In this document: one piece after another, positions 11,650 through 25,630 of the stretch
Numbering within the stretch: position 1 is the first letter of the stretch
Layout: each line of letters starts with the position of its first letter
Source of the DNA: Eriocheir sinensis
Taxonomy: Eukaryota; Arthropoda; Malacostraca; Decapoda; Varunidae
Length of the DNA stretch: 64,000 bases
Assembly (NCBI RefSeq): GCF_024679095.1
Contig: NC_066509.1
Span: forward strand, 19,615,825 to 19,679,824
Reading direction: 5' to 3'
The notes under the pieces: generated by a model
Seen by the model: only the letters and a program-made list of their open reading frames with translations
Told to the model about the DNA's origin: nothing
Databases searched by the model: none
Made by a program: the position numbers and the translations under genes

Positions 11650-12657
11650 CTAACAGAGCTTGTGGTTGATACGACTATCAACCACCGTCGCCTCAAAGTC
11701 CAGGTCAGCAATGCGGGTGGTTTTGGGTGCAGGTGACCTTGTACCTCTCAGGCAGATCAAGGCTGACCTCAGGAGGAGAAGGACAGCCTGCATCTCATCG
11801 GCGACCACACTGCTTCTTGGCTGTTGTTTCTTATCCGCCAGTGTTTCGGCGAGTCTTGCGTAGAAGCTCTGCGCCCTTGGTCCCATCCCTCCTGCCGTCG
11901 TGAATACTACCGGGGTGAAGGAGCCCTGGTCCACATTCTGTATTCTTTCTTCATATGCTCTGTTCTTCTCTTGTTCGTTTCTTCTGTGGGCTGCATCAAG
12001 GGTCAGGTCTCTGTGGCAATGGGCCATGGGATCAAAGATCCTTATGTCAAAGTATGCCCTTTGTCCACGAGTCCAAAACTCTCTGGCGCTAACATCCACT
12101 CGTGCTTCGTTCGAAACATTAGCGGTGCGTCTGGCAGGTGTTCGCCTTGCAGAGAGCAGCATGGGTTCCACAGTCACGTCGTGGCAGACTTCTTTCAGCA
12201 TCTGAGCTGTTACGTCTCTTACTTCATCATGTCTCATGCAGACGAAACCTCCTCTCTTGCATGTCATGGCATGATTTTGGTTGAAGGGTGGCCAGCCATA
12301 CCTGAGATCAAGGGCATCAGTAAATTCTTTTTTGTTTAAGTTGAAGCCTTTTGCCCTGATAGGTAGTGTGGTTAGCCAGTTTGAAGCGCCCACTTCCTGT
12401 GCAATATCTGTCCTCCTCCTTGTGTCTTCTGGGAGTTCTCTCATTAGGTCACTCAGAGTGTCTCTCTGTTTTCCTTCTCTGTTTATGGAGATTTCATTCC
12501 TTAGTGACCTAATATCTTGAGGGTTGTCTTCTCCCCTTTCATTTTGATTGGTAATATATCCGGTCAAGGAGGCTGTGATTCGGATTGAGTTCCCGAATTC
12601 AGACTCAGCCAGATTGTGCAGGTTGGTGATGCCGAGCCCACCCATTCTTGGCAGCAA
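11650..12657 (-). CDS. C-terminal region of retroelement protein (RLE-like)
   Basis: A 335-codon intact stretch that begins inside a longer protein (LPRMGGLGITNL continues from upstream sequence in another frame). HAMTCKRGGFVCMRH (about codons 130-145) looks like the second half of a Cys-Cys-His-Cys finger. ARVDVSAREFW...YFDIRIFDP (about 183-210) resembles a PD-(D/E)XK nuclease core. It ends GGMGPRAQSFYARLAETLA and then LLLRSALICLRG. The first Cys-x-Cys of the finger is not seen between RYGWPP and HAMTC, so a small deletion is likely. It is the most intact part of a dead element. The endonuclease role is inferred from family resemblance. Confidence 0.6.
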   Translation of the reverse strand: MLPRMGGLGITNLHNLAESEFGNSIRITASLTGYITNQNERGEDNPQDIRSLRNEISINREGKQRDTLSDLMRELPEDTRRRTDIAQEVGASNWLTTLPIRAKGFNLNKKEFTDALDLRYGWPPFNQNHAMTCKRGGFVCMRHDEVRDVTAQMLKEVCHDVTVEPMLLSARRTPARRTANVSNEARVDVSAREFWTRGQRAYFDIRIFDPMAHCHRDLTLDAAHRRNEQEKNRAYEERIQNVDQGSFTPVVFTTAGGMGPRAQSFYARLAETLADKKQQPRSSVVADEMQAVLLLLRSALICLRGTRSPAPKTTRIADLDFEATVVDSRINHKLC

Positions 12658-14040
12658 CTCAGCAATCTTCTCTCCTGGTCACTGGGACATCTCCATTTGC
12701 TATCGCCGGTATGAAGGTGTTTCTGATTGCATCTTCCAGAGGTTTTAGTAACGGAGCAACATCAGGACCTGTCCTCATGAGGTAGTTCCATTTATGCTTG
12801 ACACCGTACGTAAATGCTGCGTAGGCTGCCTGCGGTTCTGTTTTGGCGATCTCGCTCAGTCTTTGCAGTTCGGACTCCCAGCGCTTTACAGCCGTTTCAC
12901 ATATTCGGTTCTGTATTCAGCTGTTCAATGGCTGCCTCGGTGTCTTTCTCCAGTCACTGACAGTTTCACGTTACTGACCTGGGAAGCTGTTTTGGCCCGA
13001 TCGTATGCCTCTGGTTTTACAATCACCACAGACTTCGTGGCGTTGGGATGGTACCCTATTTTAGGGCCATGTTAACTGACGAGGTCCCACCATTTCCTGA
13101 GGTCTGCAGACTTTCCTACCCCGGTGAGGTCATCCGCATACGCCACCTGTTCGACGTTGGTGTTTTCATGGCGGATGATGTCCTGCAACTTCATCATTCC
13201 ATGGCAAACATTGCCATGGCCACTGGAATCCCCTTGGGTGGTGCCCTCTGAGGATTGTATGGCCACCGGGTCTCCAAGTCGTTGGTCATTATGACTGCTG
13301 ATGAACAGTCTGGCAGGTTCCTTGTATGTATTTTCAATATATTGGGCGAATATAGGGCACTTGATTTTGATGTTGTGCAGTGCTGTTTCCCTATTGATGT
13401 TGTTGAACGCATTTGTAGCGTCCACCATCAGCACCGCCTCGCATTCTGGGTCTTCGAACATTCTCCTGACAGCGTGAATGGCAGCTTCATCAGCCTGCTG
13501 ACCCGCACACGCAGGTTTCCACCGCCCTCCTCACGTCGTCCTTCACCACCTCCATGACAGCCTTGCCTATGATCCTCCTGAGCACCTCCCCTATCCCGAT
13601 GGGGCGACAGCCTGGTTTTTTATCCAGCGGGATGAGCCGGCAGGCCATCAAAGGCTCGAGGTGTTGGCAATTCTCTGACGCCAATTTTCTTGCTAGGGCG
13701 GCTGTTGCGTCGCGAATCCACAGCTGGATTACCAAGATGTTCTTACTGAGAGGTGTTTCCACCCTTGGCATCCAAGCCTGATGGTCCAGCCGCTCCCAGC
13801 GTGTGAAGGGCGTGCTTCCAGATCACGTCACCGCTAATATGGTCGAAGACAACTCGATGCGGTGGGGTGTAGTCTCCAAGGAACTTCATTTCTGGGTGTG
13901 CAGGTCTAGCATCTGGATGCTTGTCCTTGAGGATCTGGCGTGTCTCTTCCGTCATGGGAAGGACTCCCGCTGCCTCATCTTCTATTGACAGTGATCTAGT
14001 TGCCATGGCCACTTTGCCTTGTCTCATCTTGTCATCAAAG
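12658..14040 (-). pseudogene. Retroelement reverse transcriptase, broken
   Basis: Minus-strand order: RNFDDKMRQGKV (start), then PHPEMKFLGDY-like and [10 protein letters not shown] (13743-14027), then [26 protein letters not shown] (13490-13771). Next is LMVDATNAFNNINRETAL with SSEGTTQGD and the catalytic AYADDLTG (13072-13461). It continues through GYHPNATKSVVIVKPEAY with frame breaks between 12660 and 13070. The fingers, palm and active site are recognisable, but several frameshifts and stops split them. Confidence 0.85.
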
Positions 14041-14056
14041 TTTCTAGCCCTGTCGT

Positions 14057-14421
14057 TACTACTACTACTACTACCACTACTACTATTAGTGTACTACTGA
14101 TTCCACTGCTACTTATTTCACCTTTCTTCTTTCCATCTCCGCATCCTCTTTCCTTCCTCTTCTCCCCTTTCTCTCTCTCTTTCCCTTCCATTCCTCTCCC
14201 TTTCCGATCTCATGTGTCTCCTTCTTCGTTACCTCATTGAGAATGTCACCTCCTCCTTCTCCTCCTCCTTCTCCTCCTCCTCCTCTTCGTGTGCACTGAA
14301 GGAATGCTGACTTTGTGTAATATTGTGCCTGTGAGAAATATTTATAAGGCGGAAGAGGAAGAGGAGGAGGAGTGAAAAGAGATAGCCCGTTAAAGGTAAA
14401 GAAAGACACATCAATAAGTGT

Positions 14422-14460
<39 letters not shown>

Positions 14461-14467
14461 TGTCGTC

Positions 14468-14519
<52 letters not shown>

Positions 14520-14530
14520 TTGAAGGAAGG
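14057..14530. repeat. ACT run, pyrimidine tract, (GT)n and (GA)n
   Basis: ACT repeats (14057-14085) adjoin the retroelement. C/T-rich DNA runs to about 14285. GT (14418-14457) and GA (14470-14516) arrays are separated by 12 bases. No gene is seen. Confidence 0.92.
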
Positions 14531-17504
<2,974 letters not shown>

Positions 17505-18535
17505 CGAGAGAGATTTATATAGATTTACATAGAAAATCAGACCACACAGACCCCATGGTCCAGACTTGAGTGGTCTGTCCTTAAATAAGTGATTTTACAT
17601 TAATCAGAAGACTCCAAAACGTTGCATTTCTGCTTTAGTTGATATTAAGTTGAAGGAAGTGACGGTCGAGCTTATTTTTGAAGGAGTCAATCGTGTTACA
17701 CTGGACCACTGACGGTGGAAGCTTATTCCATTCTCGCTTTTCTAACGTTGGTGAAGAAAAATTTGGTGCAGTCTGAATTTACTTGTCTACATCTGAGTTT
17801 TACGCCATTGTTCCTCGTGCGCAAAGTGTCATCGATCATAAACAATGTTGATCTGTCTACATTCGTGAAAACCATTAAGTATTTTAAAACATTCGATCAG
17901 TTTTCCTCGGAGGCGACGTTTCTCAAGAGAGAACATGTTAAGGGTGAAAGCCTTTCTTCGTAGGATTTGTTGCGCAAGGAAGGATAATTTTCGTTGCCGA
18001 CGCTGAACACCTTCTAATTTAGCAATATCCTTTGCATGGTGGGAGACCAAAACTGTACCGCATATTCCAAGTGGGGTCTGACTAAACTGTTGTAGAGCGG
18101 GTATTACATCTTTATTCTTGAATACAAAGTTTCTTTTAATGAAGCCCAACATTCTGTTCGCGTTATTTGCTGCATCGATGCATTGCTGTGAGAATTTGAG
18201 GTTTGACGCGATTTTGACCCCCAAGTCTTTGACGCATTGAACGCTTTTGAATTTAACGCCGCGCATTTCGTAGTCGAACTTCTTATTCCTCGTTCAACTT
18301 GAAGGACCTGGCACTTGTCTACGTTAAAGGGCATCTCCATCTATCCGACCAAGCTGAAATTTTGTGCAAATCCTCTTGGAGGCTTTGCCTGTCTTCATCA
18401 GTGAGAACCGAGTTGCCAATCTTTGTGTCGTCTGCAAATTTACTAATGCGGGTATTGAGTCCAACATCCACGTCGTTGATGTAAATAATGAAGAGCACTG
18501 GGCCAAGGACCGAGCCCGGAGGGACGCACGTACCA
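17505..18535 (-). mobile_element. 3' half of a twin-primed LINE
   Basis: On the minus strand this half begins at VPPGSVLGPVLFIIYINDVD (from about 18527) and has the RT active site KFADDTKIG. After a frameshift at about 18335 it reads MPFNVDKCQVLQV, then RRLRGKLIECFKILNGF (about 17905). The 3' region carries a hairpin (17538-17577) and a tail of tatgtaaatctatataaatc words ending at about 17505. Further frameshifts occur near 18080 and 17990. It joins the plus-strand 5' half at 18535/18536. Confidence 0.85.
17538..17577 (-). other. LINE 3'-terminal two-stem hairpin
   Basis: Minus-strand reading: outer stem cagaccac/gtggtctg, 8-base bulge tcaagtct, inner ggacc/ggtct with loop atgg, and a 2-base bulge. 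The element's repeated-word tail follows. Confidence 0.72.
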
Positions 18536-20392
18536 CCACCTCTATTACCAAGCCTCTAGATAACTTAAAAATCATTAGTTTCAATGCGCGTAGACTAAGA
18601 AACAAATTTGATGAACTGAGATGTCTTGCTTTAACAGAAAATTTTGACATAATTGCTATAAACGAAAAATTTATCGACACTAAAAATATTGATTTAAGTT
18701 CCGAATACAAAATAGATGGCTACAGACTCTTCAACAAAAGATCGTGTAAACCGTAGAGGCGGTGGCGTCGCCCTTTATCAAAGCTATTTGCAACCCACTG
18801 ACAAAACACCGGGAAACAGTAACGTTGAACATTTGTGCGTGCAGTAAACATTGCAAAAGTCAACTTAAATATATCTGTCACCTACAGACCTCCAGGGCAA
18901 TCACTCGATGGCGACCTTGAAATGTACAGCGTCTTAAAGGCAATCACTTAATAACAGCGACTCACTGATATTAGGAGACTTTAACCTCCCCCATATCGAC
19001 TGGGCGACACTGTCAGGTACAGAAGGCGAGTCACATAGAATGATCGAATTTCTAGAAGAAAATTATCTAAGCCAAATGGTTTCTGAGCCAACTCGACAAA
19101 ATAATATACTCGACCTTGTTATAACGACCCAAGATAACCTAGTCAGTAGTGTCACGGTAGGAGAACACCTCGGTTCTTGCGATCATAAATTAGTGCGCGT
19201 CGACATTAAAGCTCAATCATCAGTGACTGAACATAAAGTAAAGGTGCCCAATTTCAAAAGAGCTAATTTCGTAGAAATCCGACAAAAACTAACAGAAATA
19301 CAACTATCAGATGACGGCAACGTAGAGGAAGCCTGGCTAAGCCTTAAAAATCACTTACTCACTCAGCAGAACACATTCGTCCCATTGTGCGAGAAGCGAA
19401 TTAACACTAATAAAGCCCACCGTGGTTTTAATAGCGAGAATTAAACAATCAGTCAATGAGAGAAAATTGTTTTACAGGTTAAAGAAAGAACAAAGCACGC
19501 CCGAAAACATTAGACTTTATAATGATGCCAGGCGACGAGTAAAAAGACTAGTAGGTCAGGCAAAGCGTAGATACGAAGAAAATATTGCAGTAACTGTAAA
19601 AAATAATCCGAAATCTTTCTTCAGTTACGCAAACAACAGAAAGGCGATCAAAAGTGGTATTGGACGTTTAACAAACAGCGACGGTGCACTAGTGACTGAC
19701 AGCCAACACATTGCAAACCTCTTAAACAATTACTTTTCCTCGGTGTTTAATACTAACAGTCTTCCTCTCGCTACCACCAACACCAGTACTATTGTAAATC
19801 TCGAGCATGCATTGCCTAATTTTGAAATAACAACCGATGAAGTCCTTAAAGCTCTCCATTCATAAAACAAATAAAAAGTCCTGGACCACGATAAAGTATA
19901 TCCAACTCTGCTGAAAGAAACAAGAGCGAAATACTCTCCTCCCTCACAACCGTATTCAATATGTCCTTGCGACAAGGCATCGTCCTTCAGATTGGAAAAG
20001 GCTAACGTGACACCGATTTTCAGAAAAGAGAACAAAAAGTACCAGATAATTACAGGCCCATTAGTCTAACTTCAGTTGTAGGTAAGCTACTTGAGGGCAT
20101 AATTAGAGACAAAATTGTGAATTACCTTGAAAGCCACTCATTGATTGGGGACTCACAACATGGCTTCGAAACAAAAGATCCTGCCTATCAAACCTATTAA
20201 CCTTTTATAACGACCTCTTCACTGTTTATGACGCAACCAAATCACTGGACGTAGTCTATCTTGATTTCAAGCGTTTGATAAAGTCCGCATCATAAATTAC
20301 TTTTACAAATTAAAGCAAATAGGTATTGACGGTCAAGTAAACCAATGGATCATAATTGGTTGAGCAACAGACAACAAAAGTAGTGATTGACG
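18536..20392 (+). mobile_element. Inverted 5' half of the same twin-primed LINE
   Basis: It starts within the APE-type endonuclease: NLKIISFNARRLRNKFDEL (about 18561), then VTYRPPGQS, GDFNLPHIDW (about 18978-19007) and SCDHKLVRVDI (about 19176). The linker NERKLFYRLKKEQ leads into RT fingers. It ends at NWLSNRQQKVVIDGE (about 20350-20390), just before the point where the minus-strand half begins. At least three frame changes and many stops make it dead. It abuts a GA/GT microsatellite. Confidence 0.85.
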
Positions 20393-20434
20393 GAGAGAGA
20401 GAGAGAGAGAGTGTGTGTGTGTGTGTGTGTGTGT
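20393..20434. repeat. (GA)n-(GT)n microsatellite
   Basis: A GA run passes directly into a GT run at the far edge of the LINE. A gagagaga word also borders the LINE's 3' tail near 17498-17505. Confidence 0.93.
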
Positions 20435-20439
20435 GTAAC

Positions 20440-20805
20440 TGCCTCTGCTGCCCTCTTCCCCCACGTGTGTACTACCCTCTGCTGCCCCTCTTGCCCCCCC
20501 ACAGTGTGCTGCCCTCTGCGCCCCTCTTCCCCCCACGTGTGTGCTGCCCTCTGCGCCCCTCCTGCCCCCCCCGTGTGTGCTGCCCTCGGCGCCCCGCGTG
20601 CCCCCCCCGGGTGTGGTGCCCTCGGCGCCCCTCTTGCCCCCACCGTGTGCATGCTGCCCTCTGCACCCCTCTTGCCCCCCATGTGTGTTGCCCTCTGCGC
20701 CCCTCTTCCCCCCCCCACGTGTGTGCTGCCCTCTGCGCCCCTTACCCCCCACGTGTGTGCTGCACTCTGCGCCCTCTGCCCCCCACAGTGTGTGCTGCCG
20801 GGCTT
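20440..20805. repeat. G/C-rich minisatellite, about 36-bp unit
   Basis: A unit built on gctgccctctgcgcccctct, a C run and acgtgtgt recurs about nine times at intervals of 33-40 bases (starts near 20471, 20511, 20548, 20583, 20618, 20657, 20690, 20729 and 20764). The minus strand carries repeated G runs. Gly/Ala/Glu frames across it are repeat translations. Confidence 0.9.
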
Positions 20806-22360
20806 CACCCCGCCTAGCACCAAAGCTGTCAAGAGTTATATCCCACATCAACCACCTTTGCCCCCACAGAAACAGACGCCCCATCCACCCCGCTGCACCT
20901 CAAATACCCATCACTCACTTATAGCGCGCCCCTAAAGGTTTATGTGGCTACGAACCAGGCAGGAATGAATTATTGCCTGTTTGCAGGAAGAGCAGTAATA
21001 TTAACAAACCGTCCGTCCGCCTTGCACTCCTGACTGCCCAAACGTGTGCCACCCTCACACACTCTCCTCAACACCCAGCACTTCAGTTGTTGAAATGCCG
21101 TCGACTCCCCTGAGACAACTTCCTGGGCATCCCTGACTCCGTGATCTACCTGAACAGCAATCAAGGTCATCTCCTTACTGCCTCCCTTCCCGCCTCTGAA
21201 GAGGACGCAGAACTTCACCAACTTGAGAGCGGCGAACTGGTTAAGATCATCTGGTTTTTCCTGCATTTTGTTTCCTTTTCTTTTGTCTTAGTTTCATTTC
21301 TTTATGTGTTTTACCTTGTCCTCCTCCTCCTCCTCCTCCTCCTCCTCCTCCTCCTCCTCTGCTACCCCTTTCTTTTCTATATCTGTCTTTTATTCTCTGT
21401 GTATTATCTTTTTATGTAACCTTCCCATTTGCTAACTATCTCTTTACATCACTTTTCTAATTTTCTCTTCTTTATGATATATGTATGCTTTTTATTTTTC
21501 CTTCACTTCATTTTCTTCCTTTGCCGTCTTTTTTCCTCTCTCTCCTCTTTTTCCTTCTTATTTAATGGCCGTTGTTTTTTTTATATCGTCTTTTTCCTTC
21601 TTATTTTACATATCTTCTGACGCTCTCCTTCGCCTTTCAATTTTGTTTTTTTGTTTTTCTAACTTTTGTTGTTGTTTTCACCTTTTGATATTTTTTCCTC
21701 CGAGTTCAATGTGTGTTTGCTCTCATATTTCCATTCCTCTCTCTGCTTTCGCATCATCCTCACTCAATTCTCATCTAAATTTCCTCCACTTCTCCTTGCA
21801 CCCCATCCATATCTTCATCATTCCACACCTCCTCTCCTTAACCTCTTTCACCACTTTCAGAACCTCCTTTTCCTCTTCCTCCTCCTCCTCATCCTCCCTC
21901 CTTGCCACAGTTTAGCTGACTATCACCCTCCTCATCATCTTTTTATTCTTGCTCCTTCTTCTTCTTCCTCTTCTTCTCCACCTTTAGACTTCTCAGGCAT
22001 TTCCTCACCCTCTTTTCATCCTTCTATTTTGGTTCCTTCCTCTTACTCCTCTTTCTTCCAGCTGTTTCTATCTCTGGCCTTGTCCTCTTTCATCTATCCT
22101 TGCTATCCTCCTCCTTCGACTCTTCTTCCTTTTCCTCTTCTTTCCATTAGCCCATCACCTTTCAATCTTGCTCCCTCCCTCCTTCTTTTCCTCCTTCCTA
22201 GCCATTTCCTTGCCTTCCTCCTTCTCCTATTCTTCCTTCTTCCTCAGTTATGTCCTCACACCTCCTTCACCCCTCCTCTTCTTATCCTCCTCCTCCTCCT
22301 CCTCCTCTCCTTCCTCCTCGTCTTCCTTCTCTAGTCCTTTTCATTTCCCACATTTCCGTC
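20806..22360. other. Unique segment then pyrimidine-rich DNA
   Basis: Bases 20810-21250 are non-repetitive with mixed composition, but no exon could be defended. A (CCT)n run sits at 21320-21360, and C/T-rich DNA fills the rest. Confidence 0.65.
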
Positions 22361-22925
22361 AGTGGAATCTAAGCTGGCTGGCATGACGTGGAGAGAATGT
22401 AAATCATCAGCTCTCTCGAGGTGGCTGGGCTGCTGAGAGTGATTCAGAAATTATCCGTGAATAAAATGGGTTTTAGCCGAAGGACGGACACCTTGAACCC
22501 TCTCCTTCTCTCGCCCTTCCTTCTCACTTGCGATGTTAATGGAATTATTAAACATAGGTCGTCCTGTCTCCCCAGTAAGAAGGCCTCTTTATTTAGCTGT
22601 CAGAAGTCTTCACGGGCGATGGAGAATCATAATGGAGAATAGGTGCACGTCCTCGTTTGGCAGTTGATTGAAGTTAACGCTTTTAATTCGTTTCAAGTTT
22701 AATGGTTTGCTGATAACGTCACACTGATGTGGCCAAATAAATACGTCGATAGCGACTTGTGAATAGATAGATAGATGAATAGAATAGATAGGGTAGATGA
22801 AGAGACGGAATGTTTTACGATACCCGTCAGATAAAGGTTGGATCCTTTTTTTTTCTTTTTCCTCTCATGATGTTCCTAATCAGATACTTACTACAATAAT
22901 AACTAACTTCACTGACTGGCTGACT
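22361..22925. other. Unique non-coding segment
   Basis: Mixed-composition DNA with no long open frame, conserved motif or repeat that I recognise. Confidence 0.6.
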
Positions 22926-22927
22926 AG

Positions 22928-23140
22928 TACTACTACTACTACTACTACTACTATCTATACCTACAACCACCATCAGCCACTACCACCACCACCAAAATAC
23001 CACGCCGCCTGCCTACCACCACCACCAAAGCCACCACCACCATGCCACCTTAAAGCCACCACCACCACCACCACCACCACTACAGCCCCCCACCACCACT
23101 CACCACTACCACCCTCTACCCCCACCACCACCACTCCACT
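22928..23140. repeat. ACT and ACC trinucleotide tract
   Basis: ACT repeats at 22928-22952, then imperfect ACC/CCA repeats to about 23140. His/Pro/Thr frames are artefacts. Confidence 0.9.
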
Positions 23141-24900
23141 TACCACACACGAGGCCGTCGCTCATAATACCATCACAGTTAGGCCATTTCAAATATTGCT
23201 GCTAAGTTGCATCCCAGTAAATTAGTTTCTATATCCATATTAATATTTGGGACATAATTTCATTAAAAGTGCCGTAAAGGTAAAATGTTTTCATAGCGGA
23301 ATATTTCGGCCCGCTCGCTTGTTTTTATTTATTTTTATTTATTTTACGTTACTTTTTATACTTTTTTTATGTATTGCCATCAACAAACTCACGCACTGAT
23401 TTTGTTTCCCATTAATTCTTTCCGCCTTTCGATTCCCCAGTTTTTTTTTTCCTTGTTTTTTCCTTTTGATATTTTTTCCCCCCAGCTGAGTTCAATGGCC
23501 ATGAGCGTTGTAGATTTTCTCCATATTTTCTTTCTTTTTCTTGTCATTAATTTGATTCCACCATATTTTTCAGTCAGTGGTACATGGCGCCGGACCAGTA
23601 TTAAAAAAAAAATATTTGCCATACCAAAGATGATCCACGTGTTTTTTTTTTTTTCTGGTTGTTTGTTTTTTTATTTCTGGTCAGCAACTCTCTGGTGTTT
23701 CAAGGTGTTTGAATGCGTGTTTGTCCGTTATGTCATGTTCTTGTTTATTTAAGTGTGTATTTTGTTTTGAGTTGTTTTATGTTTGTGTGTGTCTGTTTTG
23801 TTTCTCTCATTATTAATACTGTCTATCTGTTTCTGTATTTTCTTCCGCTCTTTACATCAATCTCTATTCCATTCAATTTTCTCTCCTTATTTTCTTCCTC
23901 CTCCCTTGCTATTCACTCATCCTTCGTTCGTTCGGTTACATTCGTTCATTTCCTTCCTTATCTCTATCCTTACCGCTGATCCTCATTCATCCTTCCTCTC
24001 TTTTATCTCCCTCCATCTTCCCTATCTTCCCTCCCTGTCTTTTGTTTCTCTCCATCCTCATCATCATCCATCAGTCCATTCAAATCCATTCCTTTTTCTT
24101 CCTTTTATCGCTTTTCTTTCTCCCATCCACATCATTTTCACCCCATCCTTCTTTCTTCCTATCTGCCTTCCTTCCTTCATTCCTTCCTCTCCTTCCTTCT
24201 TCCTTCCTTCCTTCCTTCCTTTATCTCCTCCCATCCACGCAGCTCATTTCTTTCCATCCTTCTTCTCTTCCTATCTTCCCTTCCTTCCTTTCTTCCTTCT
24301 CACTCTCCTTCCTTCTTTCCCTCCTTCTTTCCCTCCTTCCTTCCTTCTTCCTGTACCTTCTTCCTTCCTACTTTCCTTTCTTTTCCTTCCTTCCTTCATT
24401 CCTTTCTTCTTTTTCTTTCTTCTCCTTCCTTCTATTCTCTTCCTTCCTTCCTTTTCTTCCTATCTACATCCGACCTGCCATCTTTCCCTCTTCCTTTCTT
24501 CCTCCTCCTCCTCTTATCATATCCTTCCATCCCACCATCTCCTTCCTCCCACTCAATAAGCTCATCTCTGTCTCATCCAGCATCCCTCCTTGCAGCATCT
24601 CCTCCCACCTTCTCCCTCTCTCTCTTCCAGCATCTTCCTCATCTCCACCTCTCCTCAGCCTCCCTCCATAGGAACACCCCAGCATCCGATACCCACTTTT
24701 GTGCGGTCGAGGTATACCGATTAATAACACAAGAGGACGGACTGGGGAGACAAAAAACTGAGGGAGTGATGAACAACCGAAAAAAGAAAATGTATATATA
24801 TTATCCCGAAACAATGGAGGATCGCGGACAAAAGACTTCGGAAGATTCGGACACAATGATTGAGGAGGGACGAATATTCTCTCTCTATCTCTCTCTCTCG

Positions 24901-24965
<65 letters not shown>

Positions 24966-25622
24966 CTCTGAAGTGACCAGCTACTTCATCTACTGGGTTG
25001 TATATTAGGTTTGATAATTGGACGGAGAACGGGACGGAATATTGGTCATTTGATGTCATTCGATGGTGTCATGTTAATGAAGAAGTTACTTAGGGGGAGA
25101 GAGGGAAAAAGGGGGAGAGTAGGGAGGGGAAGGGAGTGAGTGGGAGGGGAAGGGAAGGAAGGAGGCCTGGAAGGAGGGGAAGGCTAGAGAAGAAGAGGAA
25201 GGAGGAAGCCCAGGGTTGAAAAAACCAGGTTTCGTAAAAAAATAAAAAGTTTTGGGGGGGCTTGGTTTTTTTTTTCATCGTGATATAATCTATTTAAATA
25301 ATCAATTAAAAGTTGTACAAACAAAAGGTTTGAAGTGTTATCTGAAGGACAGACACTTGTGGTCCTGTTGATGGCGGTTGTTAACTTGTACTGGTACAGG
25401 AAATGAACGGGTGAGGCCAGGGTCACTCAGCACACTCCTCAGTTCCTCAGTCTTTCCTTGTCGTGAGGAGAGGGACTCACACTGTTTAATTGTTGTGCTT
25501 AGCAGGGCACCCTGGTGCGGTTAGTAGTTACCCTATTATATATTTAGTATAAATAATACTTTATGAAATTTAGAGAGAGAAAAGTAGTGTTGTTTCCTGT
25601 GTCAATATTATTGTGTGTTATC
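23141..25622. other. T-rich, pyrimidine-rich and mixed intergenic DNA
   Basis: T-rich sequence to 23830, C/T-rich with TTCC runs to about 24670, a (TC)n array at 24884-24960, a G-rich purine patch at 25090-25200, then mixed sequence up to the hAT element at 25631. No gene is supported. Confidence 0.7.
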
Positions 25623-25630
25623 ACTTTGAC

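Larger units (their letters stand above)
11499..14056 (-). mobile_element. Antisense non-LTR-like element with RLE-like C-terminus
   Basis: A 2.56-kb insertion bracketed on both sides by ACT repeats in the same strand. From 14056 downward it encodes an N-terminal segment, an RT with frame breaks, and an intact C-terminal frame; about 150 bases of 3' untranslated DNA end at 11499. There is no APE endonuclease. The C-terminus has a zinc-ligand block and a PD-(D/E)XK-like block, as in site-specific LINEs of the R2/R4/NeSL type. The 5' end is truncated, since the frame is open right up to the ACT run. Confidence 0.8.

Noticed and set aside
20333..20884. Minus-strand Gly/Ala/Glu repeat protein
   Set aside because: It tracks the G-rich minisatellite. 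Several frames are open at once, so no coding constraint is evident.
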